Positions 54,237-63,898 are shown, numbered from the stretch's first letter. The stretch: 64,000 nt of DNA from Sulfolobales archaeon (GCA_025058345.1 JANXEN010000002.1:97679-161678); one strand, 5' to 3'. The notes: generated by a model from the letters alone, not told the origin. Program-made: numbers and translations.

Positions 54237-54713
54237 TTGCCTATCTGGCGTTACTCGGTTGAGGTTGATGATGTGAGGAGTGCTAAGGCCATGATGTGGG
54301 ATGTACCTATTTCTAGGAAGGAGGCTTACGAAATCTTTAAGATCTTAAGGGGTATGAGGTTAGCTAAGGCTAAGAAGTTATTAAGCGATGTGATTAGTTT
54401 TAAGACACCATTACCGTACACACGCCATAAATTATCAATAGCTCATAAAAAGGGTTTGCCAAACTCATTCCCTAAGTGGAAATCACCCATAGGTAAGTAC
54501 CCCATCAAGGCATGTAAGTACATCCTTAAACTACTTGATAACGTTGAGAATAACGCATTAAATAAAGGTTTAAATACTGAGAGGTTAGTGATCACTCATG
54601 CAGCAGCTCATAGGGGTCCGTATTTGAAGAGGTGGATGCCTAGGGCATTTGGGAGAGCTACACCTAAGTTTAGGTCATTAACGCATGTTGAAGTAGTGGT
54701 TAGTGAGGTGTAG
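54237..54713 (+). CDS. rpl22: Large ribosomal subunit protein uL22
   Basis: 158 residues. WDVPISRKEAYEIFKILRG, YPIKACKYILKLLDN and the beta-hairpin part AAAHRGPYLKRWMPRAFGRA. It lines the exit tunnel. TTG start with GGGGTG about 9 bases upstream. First gene of the long plus-strand ribosomal operon in this window, separated from uS19 by two minus-strand genes. Confidence 0.96.
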   Translation: MPIWRYSVEVDDVRSAKAMMWDVPISRKEAYEIFKILRGMRLAKAKKLLSDVISFKTPLPYTRHKLSIAHKKGLPNSFPKWKSPIGKYPIKACKYILKLLDNVENNALNKGLNTERLVITHAAAHRGPYLKRWMPRAFGRATPKFRSLTHVEVVVSEV

Positions 54714-54716
54714 GTA

Positions 54717-55358
54717 TTGGTAGATATTAAATCACACTTTATTCATCTAAACCTGGTTAAGGTTAAGGTTGACGAATACTTAGCTAAGACCTTCATGCGG
54801 GCGGGGTATGCGAAGGTCGACTTAGTTAAAACACCTCTAGGTACTAGAGTAGTCATTTATGCTGATAGACCTGCATTCATAATTGGTAAAAAAGGACAGA
54901 CGATCAGGCAGTTAACTGAGCTTCTAGAGAAGTACTTCAAGGTTGAGAATCCTCAAATAACAGTTACTCAGGTTGAGAATCCTGAGTTGAACGCTAGGGT
55001 GGTTGCGACTAGGTTAGCCCTAGCTATTGAGAAGGGCTATCACTTCAGGAGAGCTGCCTTCGTAGCTTTAAGGAGGGCGTTAGGTGCAGGAGCTATTGGT
55101 GTTGAGATAGTAATCAGCGGCAAAATAATTAGTGAGAGGGCTAAGTATGAAAAGATTAGGTCCGGTAAGGTCTATAAGACCGGTGACCACGTATACCAGC
55201 TAGTGGATAGGGCGGTTGTTCATCTACTCCAGAAACCAGGTATCTACGGCATTGAGGTATCGATAGTTAAGCCTCTTGAGCCGGTAGATAGGATTGAAAT
55301 TGTTCAAGCAGCACCTCCCACACCTTCAGAATCGTCGGAGGGTACTCCAACAACTTAG
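54717..55358 (+). CDS. rps3: Small ribosomal subunit protein uS3
   Basis: 213 residues. N-terminal KH type II domain with FIIGKKGQTIRQLTELLE, then GYHFRRAAFVALRRALGAG and an acidic/Pro-rich tail. Located at the mRNA entry. TTG start four bases after uL22. Confidence 0.96.
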   Translation: MVDIKSHFIHLNLVKVKVDEYLAKTFMRAGYAKVDLVKTPLGTRVVIYADRPAFIIGKKGQTIRQLTELLEKYFKVENPQITVTQVENPELNARVVATRLALAIEKGYHFRRAAFVALRRALGAGAIGVEIVISGKIISERAKYEKIRSGKVYKTGDHVYQLVDRAVVHLLQKPGIYGIEVSIVKPLEPVDRIEIVQAAPPTPSESSEGTPTT

Positions 55359-55368
55359 GTGACGTCGT

Positions 55369-55581
55369 ATGAGTTTATCGGCTGATGAGATCAGAAAGAT
55401 GCCTCGGGAAGATAGGTTAAAACAACTTAATGAATTAGAATTAGAACTCATGAAGTTGAGGGCGCAAGCCGCTATGGGTACACTAACTAATGTTGGGAGG
55501 ATTAAAGTAGTTCGTAAGAACATCGCTAGGATATTAACGGTGCAACGTGAGGAGGAGATTAAGAGTGGGGAGAAACGCTAG
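55369..55581 (+). CDS. rpl29: Large ribosomal subunit protein uL29
   Basis: 70 residues of two helices. ADEIRKMPREDRLKQLNEL and IKVVRKNIARILTVQREEE. It sits at the tunnel exit with uL23. ATG with GGTGA 6 bases upstream. The end overlaps rnp1. Confidence 0.94.
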   Translation: MSLSADEIRKMPREDRLKQLNELELELMKLRAQAAMGTLTNVGRIKVVRKNIARILTVQREEEIKSGEKR

Positions 55582-55846
55582 CAATATAATCTACCACGAG
55601 TTGATAGGTCTTAAGGCAAGGATATGTAGCCATACTGATGTTACGTTAAACGGGCGTAGCGGAATAATAGTTGATGAAACCATGAATACGTTAGTTTTGG
55701 AGGATGGTGTTAGAACTATTACAGTACCTAAGTTCGGTTCTAGAATTATTTTTAAGCTTCCTTATAAAGATGTAGAGGTACGTGGGGAGATGTTGGTAGG
55801 CAGACCTGAAGATAGGATTAAGAGGTTGAGAGGTGTAGTCATATAA
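55565..55846 (+). CDS. rnp1: Ribonuclease P protein component 1 (Rpp29/Pop4)
   Basis: About 93 residues. IYHELIGLKARICSHTD and the Sm-like core GRSGIIVDETMNTLVLED with KFGSRIIFKLP match archaeal Rpp29, a protein subunit of RNase P that trims tRNA 5' leaders. I use the GTG at 55565, which follows GGAGGAGATTAAGA; a GTG at 55547 would extend it by six codons. Its place between uL29 and uS17 is standard in archaea. Confidence 0.92.
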   Translation: MGRNASNIIYHELIGLKARICSHTDVTLNGRSGIIVDETMNTLVLEDGVRTITVPKFGSRIIFKLPYKDVEVRGEMLVGRPEDRIKRLRGVVI

Positions 55847-56208
55847 TGGCGTCACTACCTAAGTTTAATAACGTAGGTATTAGTTATGAGGGGTTGAAGC
55901 CCCCTCAAAATCATTGTGATGATCCTGCATGTCCGTGGCACGGCCACATAAAGGTTAGGGGTTTAATACTTGAAGGCACCGTAATCAGGTCTAGGATGGA
56001 TAAGACAGTAGTTGTAGAGAGGGAATATACCGTATATAGTAGGAAGTACATGAGGTATGAGAGGAGGAGGTCTAGAATTCACGCCCATAACCCGCCATGC
56101 ATTAACGCTAAGGAAGGTGATTTAGTTGTGATAGGTGAGACTAGACCAATATCTAAGTCTGTTTCTAAAGTCGTTCTCGGAGTGATTTCAAAGAGGGGTG
56201 AAGGCTGA
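55846..56208 (+). CDS. rps17: Small ribosomal subunit protein uS17
   Basis: 120 residues. Archaeal N-terminus with [18 protein letters not shown]-fold core [18 protein letters not shown] and [16 protein letters not shown]. The ATG overlaps the rnp1 stop by one base. Confidence 0.96.
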   Translation: MASLPKFNNVGISYEGLKPPQNHCDDPACPWHGHIKVRGLILEGTVIRSRMDKTVVVEREYTVYSRKYMRYERRRSRIHAHNPPCINAKEGDLVVIGETRPISKSVSKVVLGVISKRGEG

Positions 56209-56633
56209 TGGGAGCTAAGAGAGCTAAGCTAGGAGCAGCTTTCGGTAGGAGAGGTTACTCATCAGGCGTTAGTGTTGGCACCAGGTTGAGGGTAGCTGAC
56301 AACAGCGGTGCTAAGGAAGCGATGGTGGTAGGTATACCAGGCTTCAACACTAGATTGAGGAGAGTTCCGGGAGCCACCGTTGGCGATCTGGTTGTTGTAG
56401 CCGTTAAGAAAGGTACTATGGAATTAGTCGGCCAGGTAATGCGTGCTGTAGTTATTAGGCAGAGGAAACCTTACAGAAGACTTGACGGTACTTGGATAGC
56501 TTTTGAGGATAACGCATGTGTTATAGTGACACCCGAAGGCACTCCTAAGGGCAGTGAGGTTAGGGGTCCTGTAGCGAGGGAGGCTGCTGAGCGGTGGCCA
56601 ACAGTAGCTAACATAGCTACTATCATTGTTTAG
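56208..56633 (+). CDS. rpl14: Large ribosomal subunit protein uL14
   Basis: 141 residues. [29 protein letters not shown] and the end [18 protein letters not shown] are uL14. The ATG overlaps the uS17 stop by one base. Confidence 0.97.
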   Translation: MGAKRAKLGAAFGRRGYSSGVSVGTRLRVADNSGAKEAMVVGIPGFNTRLRRVPGATVGDLVVVAVKKGTMELVGQVMRAVVIRQRKPYRRLDGTWIAFEDNACVIVTPEGTPKGSEVRGPVAREAAERWPTVANIATIIV

Positions 56634-56643
56634 GTGATAGGGG

Positions 56644-57006
56644 ATGGTTTCATCAAAACCTAGTAAGCAAAGGCTTTTGTTAATTAAGGCCCCCATCAAC
56701 GTAAAGCGAAAATTACTAATCGCTAAGCTATCTGATGAGTTGATCAGTAAGTACGGCGTTAAACGCTTTTCTGTAAGGGCTGGTGATACTGTTAAGATTG
56801 TCAGAGGTGATTGGGTTGGTCATGAAGGCAAGGTTGTTAAGGTTGATGTTGAGGGCGGTAGGATACATGTTGAGGGAGTCACCATTAAGAAGGCTGACGG
56901 TACCCCAGTTTACTACCCAGTACATCCTTCTAAGGTAGTGATAACTAAGCTAGATGTCAGCGATAAATGGAGGGAGAAAATTATTAAAAGACGTAAAGGC
57001 GGTTAG
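56644..57006 (+). CDS. rpl24: Large ribosomal subunit protein uL24
   Basis: 120 residues. N-terminal SSKPSKQRLLLIKAP, KOW motif VRGDWVGHEGKVVKVD and VEGVTIKKADGTPVYYPVHPS-type core. ATG 10 bases after uL14. Confidence 0.96.
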   Translation: MVSSKPSKQRLLLIKAPINVKRKLLIAKLSDELISKYGVKRFSVRAGDTVKIVRGDWVGHEGKVVKVDVEGGRIHVEGVTIKKADGTPVYYPVHPSKVVITKLDVSDKWREKIIKRRKGG

Positions 57007-57023
57007 AAGGCAGGTGATCATGT

Positions 57024-57782
57024 ATGGGTAGGATGGGTATTTCAAGGCATATGAAGAGGCATGCTGCACCTACTTTCTGGCCGCTTATGAGGAAGGACTT
57101 TAAATGGGCTGTTAAACCTTCAGCAGGACCGCATCCGGTGAGTAGGTCTATACCGTTGCTAGTCTTAGTTAGAGATGTGCTTAAGTATGTTGAACGTGGT
57201 AAGGAGGCTAGGAAGTTAATAGCTGAGGGGCATTTCAGGGTTGACGGTGTTGTGAGGACAGACTATAAGTTTCCAGTAGGTTTGATGGATGTGATAGAGG
57301 TCATTGATACCGGCGAGTTCTTCAGGGTTATCCCAGCACCTACAGCATATATGACTTTAATCCCAGTGAGTAGGGAGGAAGGGTCATTCAAGCTATGCCG
57401 CATAGAGAATAAGACAACAGTTGATGGGGGGCACATACAGTTAAACCTCCATGACGGTAAAAACGTACTTATCAGGGTTTCAAATCCGTCTAAGCCTTCG
57501 GAAGATGTTTATAAAACTATGGGAACTTTGAAGGTGACGATCCCTAAGCTTGAGGTAGTTAAGTACTTACCTCTACAGAGTAACTCTATGGTAATAATCA
57601 CTAGCGGCCGTAGTGTTGGTAAGGTCGGTAAATTAGCAAGTATTTCAGAAGGTATGGGTAGGCATAGGAAGTTAGTTAAGATTGAAGGACTCAAAGGTGA
57701 TGCAATATACACTACCCTCGATAAAGTGTTCGTCATTGGCGTTGAATCTCCTGAGATTAAGTTGCCTAAGGGTGTTTTCTAG
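57024..57782 (+). CDS. rps4e: Small ribosomal subunit protein eS4
   Basis: 252 residues. SRHMKRHAAPTFWPL start, S4 RNA-binding domain (LIAEGHFRVDGVVRTDYKFP) and KOW domain near GRSVGKVGKLASISEG. An archaeal/eukaryotic-specific protein. ATG preceded by GGTGATC, the exact anti-16S sequence. Confidence 0.96.
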   Translation: MGRMGISRHMKRHAAPTFWPLMRKDFKWAVKPSAGPHPVSRSIPLLVLVRDVLKYVERGKEARKLIAEGHFRVDGVVRTDYKFPVGLMDVIEVIDTGEFFRVIPAPTAYMTLIPVSREEGSFKLCRIENKTTVDGGHIQLNLHDGKNVLIRVSNPSKPSEDVYKTMGTLKVTIPKLEVVKYLPLQSNSMVIITSGRSVGKVGKLASISEGMGRHRKLVKIEGLKGDAIYTTLDKVFVIGVESPEIKLPKGVF

Positions 57783-58334
57783 GTGGGTGGGGTAGAAGTT
57801 AAAGAAAATTACGTAAAGTTATGGGAAGAAAACCCAATGTATAAGCCGAGGATAGCTAAGGTTACCGTTAACATAGGAGTTGGTGAGGGTGGCGAGAGAT
57901 TGCAGAGGGCAGCGAAGATTTTAGAAATGTTAACTGGTCAGGAACCGTCGTTGAGGAAGGCTAAGAAGACTATTAAGGAGTTTGGAGTACGTAAAGGTGA
58001 GCCCATAGCTGTTGCTGTAACTCTTAGGGGGGAGAGGGCTCTGAAGTTTCTTAACCTAGTGTTGGAGGCTGTTGGTTGGCGAATCAAGAGAAGTAGTTTC
58101 GACGATTTCGGAAACGTGTCTATAGGGATTAAGGAGCATATAGTGCTTCCAGGTGTTAAGTACGACCCTGAATTAGGGATCTTCGGGATGGATGTTGCGA
58201 TCACTCTCGAGAGACCTGGTTATAGGGTCATGCGTAGGTATAGGTGTAGGTCTGATGTACCTAAGAGGCACAGAATATCTAGGGAGGAAGCCCAGACTTT
58301 CTTCGAAAAAATTCTTAACGTAAAGGTGATGTAG
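57783..58334 (+). CDS. rpl5: Large ribosomal subunit protein uL5
   Basis: 183 residues. [19 protein letters not shown], KPxx-like [19 protein letters not shown] and [16 protein letters not shown]. Binds 5S rRNA in the central protuberance. GTG start immediately after the eS4 stop. Confidence 0.96.
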   Translation: MGGVEVKENYVKLWEENPMYKPRIAKVTVNIGVGEGGERLQRAAKILEMLTGQEPSLRKAKKTIKEFGVRKGEPIAVAVTLRGERALKFLNLVLEAVGWRIKRSSFDDFGNVSIGIKEHIVLPGVKYDPELGIFGMDVAITLERPGYRVMRRYRCRSDVPKRHRISREEAQTFFEKILNVKVM

Positions 58335-58335
58335 T

Positions 58336-58500
58336 ATGGGTAAGTATAGGCATCCTATTATTAGGAAGTATGGACGTGGAGCTCAGGAATGCATTAGATG
58401 CGGCTCTAAAGATGCTGTCATTCAGAAGTATGGAGTATATCTGTGTAGGCAATGTTTTAGGGAGGTAGCACATTCACTTGGGTTTAAGAAATATTCGTGA
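58336..58500 (+). CDS. rps14: Small ribosomal subunit protein uS14 (zinc type)
   Basis: 54 residues. Starts [15 protein letters not shown]. Zinc ligands C19, C22, C37 and C40 (QECIRCGS...YLCRQCFRE), ending LGFKKYS. The archaeal zinc-binding form, of normal length. ATG one base after the uL5 stop. Confidence 0.96.
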   Translation: MGKYRHPIIRKYGRGAQECIRCGSKDAVIQKYGVYLCRQCFREVAHSLGFKKYS

Positions 58501-58510
58501 GGTGGTATAG

Positions 58511-58912
58511 ATGGTAACCATGGATCCTGTATCTAATGCTTTATCGACGTTGGTTAACTGTGAAATGAGACGTCATAGGGAGGCTGTAATATGGCCCGCA
58601 TCTAAGTTAATAGCTATGATACTGAGGGTGATGCAGAAGCAAGGATATGTTGGGGAGTTCGAATATATAGATGACGGTCGTTGGGGTAAGATCAAGGTTC
58701 AATTATTGGGTAGAATCAATAGGGCGGGAGCTATAAAGCCTAGGCAACCGATAACATACGATGAGTTGAGGCAGATGCCTTATTGGCTGAGGGAATACCT
58801 ACCGTCTAGAGACATCGGGATTTTAGTGTTAAGCACACCTAAGGGTGTGATTTCCCATAGGGAAGCACTCGATATGAGGATTGGTGGTATATTACTCGCC
58901 TACGTCTACTGA
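58511..58912 (+). CDS. rps8: Small ribosomal subunit protein uS8
   Basis: 133 residues. MDPVSNALSTLVNCEMRRH start, QKQGYVGEFEYIDDGRWGK and YLPSRDIGILVLSTPKGV end. Binds the central domain of 16S rRNA. ATG with GGTGG 5 bases upstream. Confidence 0.96.
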   Translation: MVTMDPVSNALSTLVNCEMRRHREAVIWPASKLIAMILRVMQKQGYVGEFEYIDDGRWGKIKVQLLGRINRAGAIKPRQPITYDELRQMPYWLREYLPSRDIGILVLSTPKGVISHREALDMRIGGILLAYVY

Positions 58913-58922
58913 GGTGATTTAA

Positions 58923-59477
58923 ATGGTTAGAGAGGTATTAATAAAGGAAAGCATTTCAATACCTGATGGTGTTGAAGTCTCCTGCGAAGGTATGAGAGTT
59001 CGCGTTAAAGGACCTAAGGGAGAGATAGTCAGGGATTTCAGTAATGTTAGGAACGTTAAGTTAGTGGTTGGAAATGGTAAGATAACAGTATATTCCTTCT
59101 TCTCAAACAGGAGGATTAAGGCATTAACCTACACGATGGTCGCCCACATTAAGAACATGATTGAGGGCGTCACCAGAGGTTATAGGTATAAACTTAAAAT
59201 AGTTTTCTCGCATTTCCCAGTAACTGTGAGGGTTGAGGGAGATAGGGTGTTAATAGAGAACTTCCTTGGTGAGCGTTCACCCAGGATTGCTAAGATTAAA
59301 GGTAACGTTAAAGTATCCACTAAGGGTGAGGACGTTATCATTGAGGGTGTAGATATTGAGGACGTAGCACAAACAGCAGCTAATATTGAGAAAGCGACGA
59401 AGATTCGGGAGTTAGATAGACGTGTATTTAATGACGGCATCTTCATCTACGAGAGGGGATACGCAGATGGTGAGTAA
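58923..59477 (+). CDS. rpl6: Large ribosomal subunit protein uL6
   Basis: 184 residues with two similar domains. SISIPDGVEVSCEGMRVRVKGP-type start, MVAHIKNMIEGVTRGYRYKL and the C-terminal VDIEDVAQTAANIEKATK. ATG with GAGGTGATTTAA upstream. The end overlaps eL32. Confidence 0.96.
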   Translation: MVREVLIKESISIPDGVEVSCEGMRVRVKGPKGEIVRDFSNVRNVKLVVGNGKITVYSFFSNRRIKALTYTMVAHIKNMIEGVTRGYRYKLKIVFSHFPVTVRVEGDRVLIENFLGERSPRIAKIKGNVKVSTKGEDVIIEGVDIEDVAQTAANIEKATKIRELDRRVFNDGIFIYERGYADGE

Positions 59478-59865
59478 CGCTAAAGTTAGTAGGAAGTTAT
59501 TAGTTAAGGCGATTAAAAAGAAAAGGGATATAGTTTTCTACAGGAATGTTTGGTGGAAATTTGCTAAGTTTAGGAACAATCCAGTGTGGAGGAAACCTAA
59601 AGGTAAAGACAACCCTATGAGATTAAAGCTTAAGGGTCACCCACCGGTTGTAAATGCGGGGTTCAGAACACCAACCTCCATTAGAGGGATGCATCCCAGC
59701 GGGTTAGTGTCGGTAGTAGTTAACAACGTCTCAGACTTAAGTAAGTATAGGCCAGATAAAGTCTTGATATACGTAGGGGGTAGTGTAGGTTTACGTAAGA
59801 AGTTAGAAATAATTAGTAAGGCTAAGGAAGCAGGTTTCTTAATAGCTAATGAGGGTGTGAGGTAG
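59467..59865 (+). CDS. rpl32e: Large ribosomal subunit protein eL32
   Basis: About 132 residues. YRNVWWKFAKFRNNPVWRKP, GFRTPTSIRGMHPSG and LIYVGGSVGLRKKLEI are eL32. I start at the ATG at 59467, with GAGGGGAT 6 bases upstream and an 11-base overlap with uL6. The frame remains open for 15 codons upstream without a better start. Confidence 0.95.
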   Translation: MVSNAKVSRKLLVKAIKKKRDIVFYRNVWWKFAKFRNNPVWRKPKGKDNPMRLKLKGHPPVVNAGFRTPTSIRGMHPSGLVSVVVNNVSDLSKYRPDKVLIYVGGSVGLRKKLEIISKAKEAGFLIANEGVR

Positions 59866-59866
59866 T

Positions 59867-60322
59867 ATGGTTGATTTAAGTGTTCAGAAGAGGCTTGCGG
59901 CGGAGATCTTAGGCGTAGGTGTTTCTAGGATTAAGATAGACCCGAGTAGAGTTGATGATGTCTCAGGCGTAATTACTAGAGATGGTATTAAGAGATTGAT
60001 TAAGGATGGGGTTATAACTGTTGAATACGAGAAAGGGAATTCGAGAGGTAGGTGGAGGGAGAGGCATAGTAAAAGGAAGGCAGGTCATAGGAGAGGTCAA
60101 GGGAAGCGTAAAGGGGTTTACAGCGCTAGAGTTGATGAGAAATTAATGTGGATGAATACCATAAGGAAGTTAAGGATGTACTTGAAATGGTTGAAGGACC
60201 ATAAAGTAATAGATACAATGATGTACCGGAAGGCATATAGGTTGGCGAAGGGTGGGGCGTTTAAGAACTTACCAGACCTTAAGAGGTACCTACAACACCT
60301 TGGAGTGAGTGGTGTTAGGTAG
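59867..60322 (+). CDS. rpl19e: Large ribosomal subunit protein eL19
   Basis: 151 residues. VQKRLAAEILGVGVSRIKID, the basic core GRWRERHSKRKAGHRRGQG and KKGVYSARVDEK-like region. An archaeal/eukaryotic protein that reaches towards the small subunit. ATG next to the eL32 stop. Confidence 0.96.
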   Translation: MVDLSVQKRLAAEILGVGVSRIKIDPSRVDDVSGVITRDGIKRLIKDGVITVEYEKGNSRGRWRERHSKRKAGHRRGQGKRKGVYSARVDEKLMWMNTIRKLRMYLKWLKDHKVIDTMMYRKAYRLAKGGAFKNLPDLKRYLQHLGVSGVR

Positions 60323-60332
60323 GGGGTTTGCG

Positions 60333-60926
60333 ATGGCTAGAGGTCCTAGGTATAAGGTGCCAAGGAAACGTAGAAGGGAAGGTAAAACAAATTACCGTAG
60401 GAGGTATACTATTCTTAAGTCAGGTAGGGATGTAAGGCTAGTTGTAAGGATATCTAATAAACATGTGGTTGTTCAGTTCATTAAGTTTTCTATGAGAGGT
60501 GATGAGACCTTAGTAGGTGTAAGTAGTAAGTCGTTGTTTAAGTATGGGTGGAAAGGCTATACAAACAACACACCGGCAGCTTACTTAGTTGGGCTCATAG
60601 CTGGTCTAAAGGCTAAGCAATTAGGTATTAGTTACGCCGTGCCTGATTTAGGTCTTCATAGACCTATTAAGGGCTCTAGAGTGTTCGCAGCTGTTAAGGG
60701 CTCCTTAGATGCTGGTGTTGAGGTACCTGTATCTGATGAAGTGTTACCGGATGAAGATAGAATTACAGGTAAGCACATAGCTAGTTATGTCAAGGAATTA
60801 CGGAACGTTAATGAAGAATTATTTAAGAGGAGGTTTTCGAAGTTGTTGAATGCTGGTCTAGACCTAGCGGAGCTTCCGAAACACTTCAACGAAGTTAAGG
60901 AGAATATATTGAAGATGTTTAGTTGA
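60333..60926 (+). CDS. rpl18: Large ribosomal subunit protein uL18
   Basis: About 197 residues. [20 protein letters not shown] start, [15 protein letters not shown] and [19 protein letters not shown]. Binds 5S rRNA with uL5. The ATG at 60333 follows AGGGGGTTTGCG; the frame is open eight codons further. Confidence 0.96.
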   Translation: MARGPRYKVPRKRRREGKTNYRRRYTILKSGRDVRLVVRISNKHVVVQFIKFSMRGDETLVGVSSKSLFKYGWKGYTNNTPAAYLVGLIAGLKAKQLGISYAVPDLGLHRPIKGSRVFAAVKGSLDAGVEVPVSDEVLPDEDRITGKHIASYVKELRNVNEELFKRRFSKLLNAGLDLAELPKHFNEVKENILKMFS

Positions 60927-60937
60927 GGTGGTATTTA

Positions 60938-61570
60938 ATGAGTTCTCAGTCATTAGAGGAGTGGATTCCGAGGACGAGGTTAGGTAAGTTAGTCAAGGAA
61001 GGTAAGATAGTTAGCATTAAGGAGATATTCGATAATAATTTAGTGATTCAGGAACCTGAGATAGTGGATTACTTACTTCCAGACCTTAAGTACGAAATAG
61101 TTGATGTATCAATAGTTCAGAAGCAGACAGATGCAGGTGAGTTAACTAGATTTAGAGCTTTAGTAGTTGCTGGTAACTTAGATGGATATGTTGGTGTTGG
61201 GTTCGGTAAGGCTAAGCAGTTAAGGCAGGCTATCGAGAAGGCGTTGACGGACGCCAAGCTAAACATTATTCCTGTGAGGAGAGGTTGTGGGAGTTGGGAA
61301 TGCTTATGTAATGACCCACATTCAACACCTTTCAACATAGCTGGTAAGGCTGGAAGCGTAGCTATTAAGATCGTTCCTGCCCCTAAGGGTACTGGATTAG
61401 TTGCTGGTGAGGCTGCTAAGGTTGTGTTGAGGTATGCAGGCATTAAAGATATATGGACTTGGTCTAAAGGGGAGACGAGGACAACTCTGAACTTCGTATT
61501 AGCTACTTATGCAGCTCTTAAAAACACCTATAAGTTCGTAACGATATATGATTGGGTGAGGGGCCAGTAA
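60938..61570 (+). CDS. rps5: Small ribosomal subunit protein uS5
   Basis: About 210 residues. [17 protein letters not shown] start, the dsRBD-like loop [20 protein letters not shown] and [19 protein letters not shown], typical of archaeal uS5. ATG at 60938 with GAGGTGGTATTTA upstream; the open frame extends five codons before it. Confidence 0.96.
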   Translation: MSSQSLEEWIPRTRLGKLVKEGKIVSIKEIFDNNLVIQEPEIVDYLLPDLKYEIVDVSIVQKQTDAGELTRFRALVVAGNLDGYVGVGFGKAKQLRQAIEKALTDAKLNIIPVRRGCGSWECLCNDPHSTPFNIAGKAGSVAIKIVPAPKGTGLVAGEAAKVVLRYAGIKDIWTWSKGETRTTLNFVLATYAALKNTYKFVTIYDWVRGQ

Positions 61571-61575
61571 GGACC

Positions 61576-62046
61576 ATGTCGTTACTGCTAATAATTAGGT
61601 TGAGGGGGAGGACTGGGATACCTCCGGAAGTTGAGAAGACTTTAGAACTTCTAAGGCTTACTAGGAAATACCATGCGGTGATATACCCTGGCAGTGAGAG
61701 CATTGAGGGTATGTTGGATGTGGTTAAGGACTGGGTTACATGGGGTGAGGTAAGTTCTGAAGTTCTTAAGGACTTAATAACATATAGGGGTAGGTTGGTC
61801 GGCGGTAAGACACTCACTCAAGAAGATGTTAAGAAAGTTTTCAACCTTTCAAGTATTGATGAGTTGGTTAATGCGTTAATTGACTGTAAGGTGTTATGGC
61901 ATAAGGCATCGGGTGTTGAGCCGATTTTCAGGTTAAGACCTCCTAAGGGAGGCTTTAAGAGAAGCATTAGAAGGCCTTATAAGTCGCATGGTGAGCTAGG
62001 ATATAGAGGTTCAGAAATAAATGAATTAGCTAGGAGGATGATCTAG
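61576..62046 (+). CDS. rpl30: Large ribosomal subunit protein uL30
   Basis: About 156 residues, archaeal/eukaryotic long form. LLIIRLRGRTGIPPEVEKTL start, TWGEVSSEVLKDLITYRGRL and FRLRPPKGGFKRSIRRP. I take the ATG at 61576, 6 bases after the uS5 stop. A frame from 61552 overlaps uS5. Confidence 0.95.
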   Translation: MSLLLIIRLRGRTGIPPEVEKTLELLRLTRKYHAVIYPGSESIEGMLDVVKDWVTWGEVSSEVLKDLITYRGRLVGGKTLTQEDVKKVFNLSSIDELVNALIDCKVLWHKASGVEPIFRLRPPKGGFKRSIRRPYKSHGELGYRGSEINELARRMI

Positions 62047-62048
62047 TT

Positions 62049-62492
62049 ATGGTTGTTAGGAGAGGTAAGAAAAGCAGGAAGTACAGAGGCTATAGAAATC
62101 AGGGATACGGCAGTATAGGACAGCATAGAAAGAGTGGTAGCAGAGGAGGTAGAGGTGCTTCAGGACTTCATAAGCATAAGTCATCATGGCTCGTTAAGAA
62201 CTTTCCTGACTGGTACGGTAAGCACGGATTCACTAGACCTTTAGCTACTGAATATAACGCAATTAACTTAGATCAGCTTAATGACTTAGTAAGTAAGTTG
62301 GTGAAGGATGGTAAGTTAACATATGAGGGTGATAAGGTAGTGGTTGACTTAAATGCTCTAGGGATTAATAAATTATTGGGTAGGGGTATTTTAAACGGTA
62401 AAGTTAAAGTAGTCGTTTATAGCGCTACGGAAAACGCTGTAAATAAGGTTAAGGAATCTGGTGGTGAGGTAGTTTTAACTGGGAAGAGGTAG
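62049..62492 (+). CDS. rpl15: Large ribosomal subunit protein uL15
   Basis: 147 residues. Gly-rich RGYRNQGYGSIGQHRKSGSR start, PDWYGKHGFTRP, and the end KVKESGGEVVLTGKR, all uL15. ATG two bases after uL30. Confidence 0.95.
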   Translation: MVVRRGKKSRKYRGYRNQGYGSIGQHRKSGSRGGRGASGLHKHKSSWLVKNFPDWYGKHGFTRPLATEYNAINLDQLNDLVSKLVKDGKLTYEGDKVVVDLNALGINKLLGRGILNGKVKVVVYSATENAVNKVKESGGEVVLTGKR

Positions 62493-62501
62493 GGGTCTTA
62501 T

Positions 62502-63893
62502 TTGGTCAACGTTTTAAAGTTTTTCTCAGTGATAGGGGATTACGTTCCATCACCACCTAAGCCGGCTAGGCGTCCAGACCTTAAGTTTAGGCTTTTATTT
62601 ACGGCAGCCACACTAATTATATATTACGCTATGGCAAGCGTTATGGTCTACCCACTGAGTAAGTACAACATTCAAGGTATTCAACTACCTGCACTGATTA
62701 ATGTGGTTTTTGCATCGCAGCAAGGCACTATCGCTCAACTAGGTATCGGGCCTATAGTTACTGCAGGTTTGATTCTTCAGATATTGGTTGGTGCTAAGAT
62801 ACTTAACATAGATATGAGTGATCCGTCAAGCCGTAAGTTATTTACCCAATCTCAGAAAGGTCTAGCGATATTGATTGCGGTTGTTGAGGGTTTGGGTTTC
62901 GCGATGTATTACAGGTTGAACCTACCACTAACACTAGCTATATTCATGCAGTTTTTTGTCGGTGCTTTAATTCTGTTAATACTTGATGAATCTATTCAGA
63001 AAGGTTGGGGTGTAGGTAGTGGTGTAAGCTTATTCATCTTAGCCGGTGTAGCAAGAACTATAGCTTGGGACGCTTTCGCACCTATTAAGGTTCCAGGAAC
63101 TGACCAATATCACGGTTTCTTCCCATACCTAATTCATGGATTATTTGGAGGTGGATTAAGCAGTGAGAGACTTTTTTACGGTTTAGCTGAAGGTGTTGAT
63201 AGGACATTACCTTCATTACCAGGCTTCATTACTGTGATAATACTTTCGGTAGTTCTTGTGTATCTTCAAAGTGTTAAGGTGAATATCCCAGTAACCACTC
63301 AGAGAGCTCCCGGAATTAGGACTAAAGTCCCTCTGCAGTTCTTATACGTTACTAACATACCAATTTTGCTGGTCGGTATACTATTCTCTGACCTAATCCT
63401 TTTCTACAATATATCGTCGACCTACCTAGCTAATTCAGCTCCTTGGCTCTCCGAAGCTCTTTCGGTTATGATTACCTACTTGGCGCCCCCTAATTCACTG
63501 TTGGAGATATACGTAAATCCGTTGAGGTTACTTATATATTCTATTTTACTTGTCGGTCTTGCTGTGGTATTTGGCTATATGTGGGTTGAGATCGCTGGTT
63601 TGAACCCAGCAACTCAGGCTGAGAACTTAATAAAGTCGGGTCTTGAGATACCTGGTATTAGAAGGAATCCTAAGGTTCTGGAATCCCTTCTAGCTAAGTA
63701 CATTTACCCTCTAACGATTCTTAGCTCCATCATAGTTGCGTTAGTTGCTCTTACAGCAGATATTTTCAGCGCGTTCGGTACAGGTACAGGCATACTCCTC
63801 TCGATAGGTATTATACAGCAATATTATACAACAATAGCTTATGAGAGGACTTTGGAGGCGTATCCCCTACTAAAGAGGTTAATTGGGGAGTAG
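62502..63893 (+). CDS. secY: Preprotein translocase subunit SecY
   Basis: Channel of the Sec translocon, 463 residues and ten membrane helices. The first helix follows RRPDLKFRLLFTAATLIIY; the plug region is near LPALINVVFASQQGTIAQLG. The ribosome-binding loop has VKVNIPVTTQRAPGIRTKVP and a later loop NPATQAENLIKSGLEIPGIR. TTG start 10 bases after uL15, the usual archaeal position at the end of the spc operon. Confidence 0.97.
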   Translation: MVNVLKFFSVIGDYVPSPPKPARRPDLKFRLLFTAATLIIYYAMASVMVYPLSKYNIQGIQLPALINVVFASQQGTIAQLGIGPIVTAGLILQILVGAKILNIDMSDPSSRKLFTQSQKGLAILIAVVEGLGFAMYYRLNLPLTLAIFMQFFVGALILLILDESIQKGWGVGSGVSLFILAGVARTIAWDAFAPIKVPGTDQYHGFFPYLIHGLFGGGLSSERLFYGLAEGVDRTLPSLPGFITVIILSVVLVYLQSVKVNIPVTTQRAPGIRTKVPLQFLYVTNIPILLVGILFSDLILFYNISSTYLANSAPWLSEALSVMITYLAPPNSLLEIYVNPLRLLIYSILLVGLAVVFGYMWVEIAGLNPATQAENLIKSGLEIPGIRRNPKVLESLLAKYIYPLTILSSIIVALVALTADIFSAFGTGTGILLSIGIIQQYYTTIAYERTLEAYPLLKRLIGE

Positions 63894-63898
63894 GGGGT

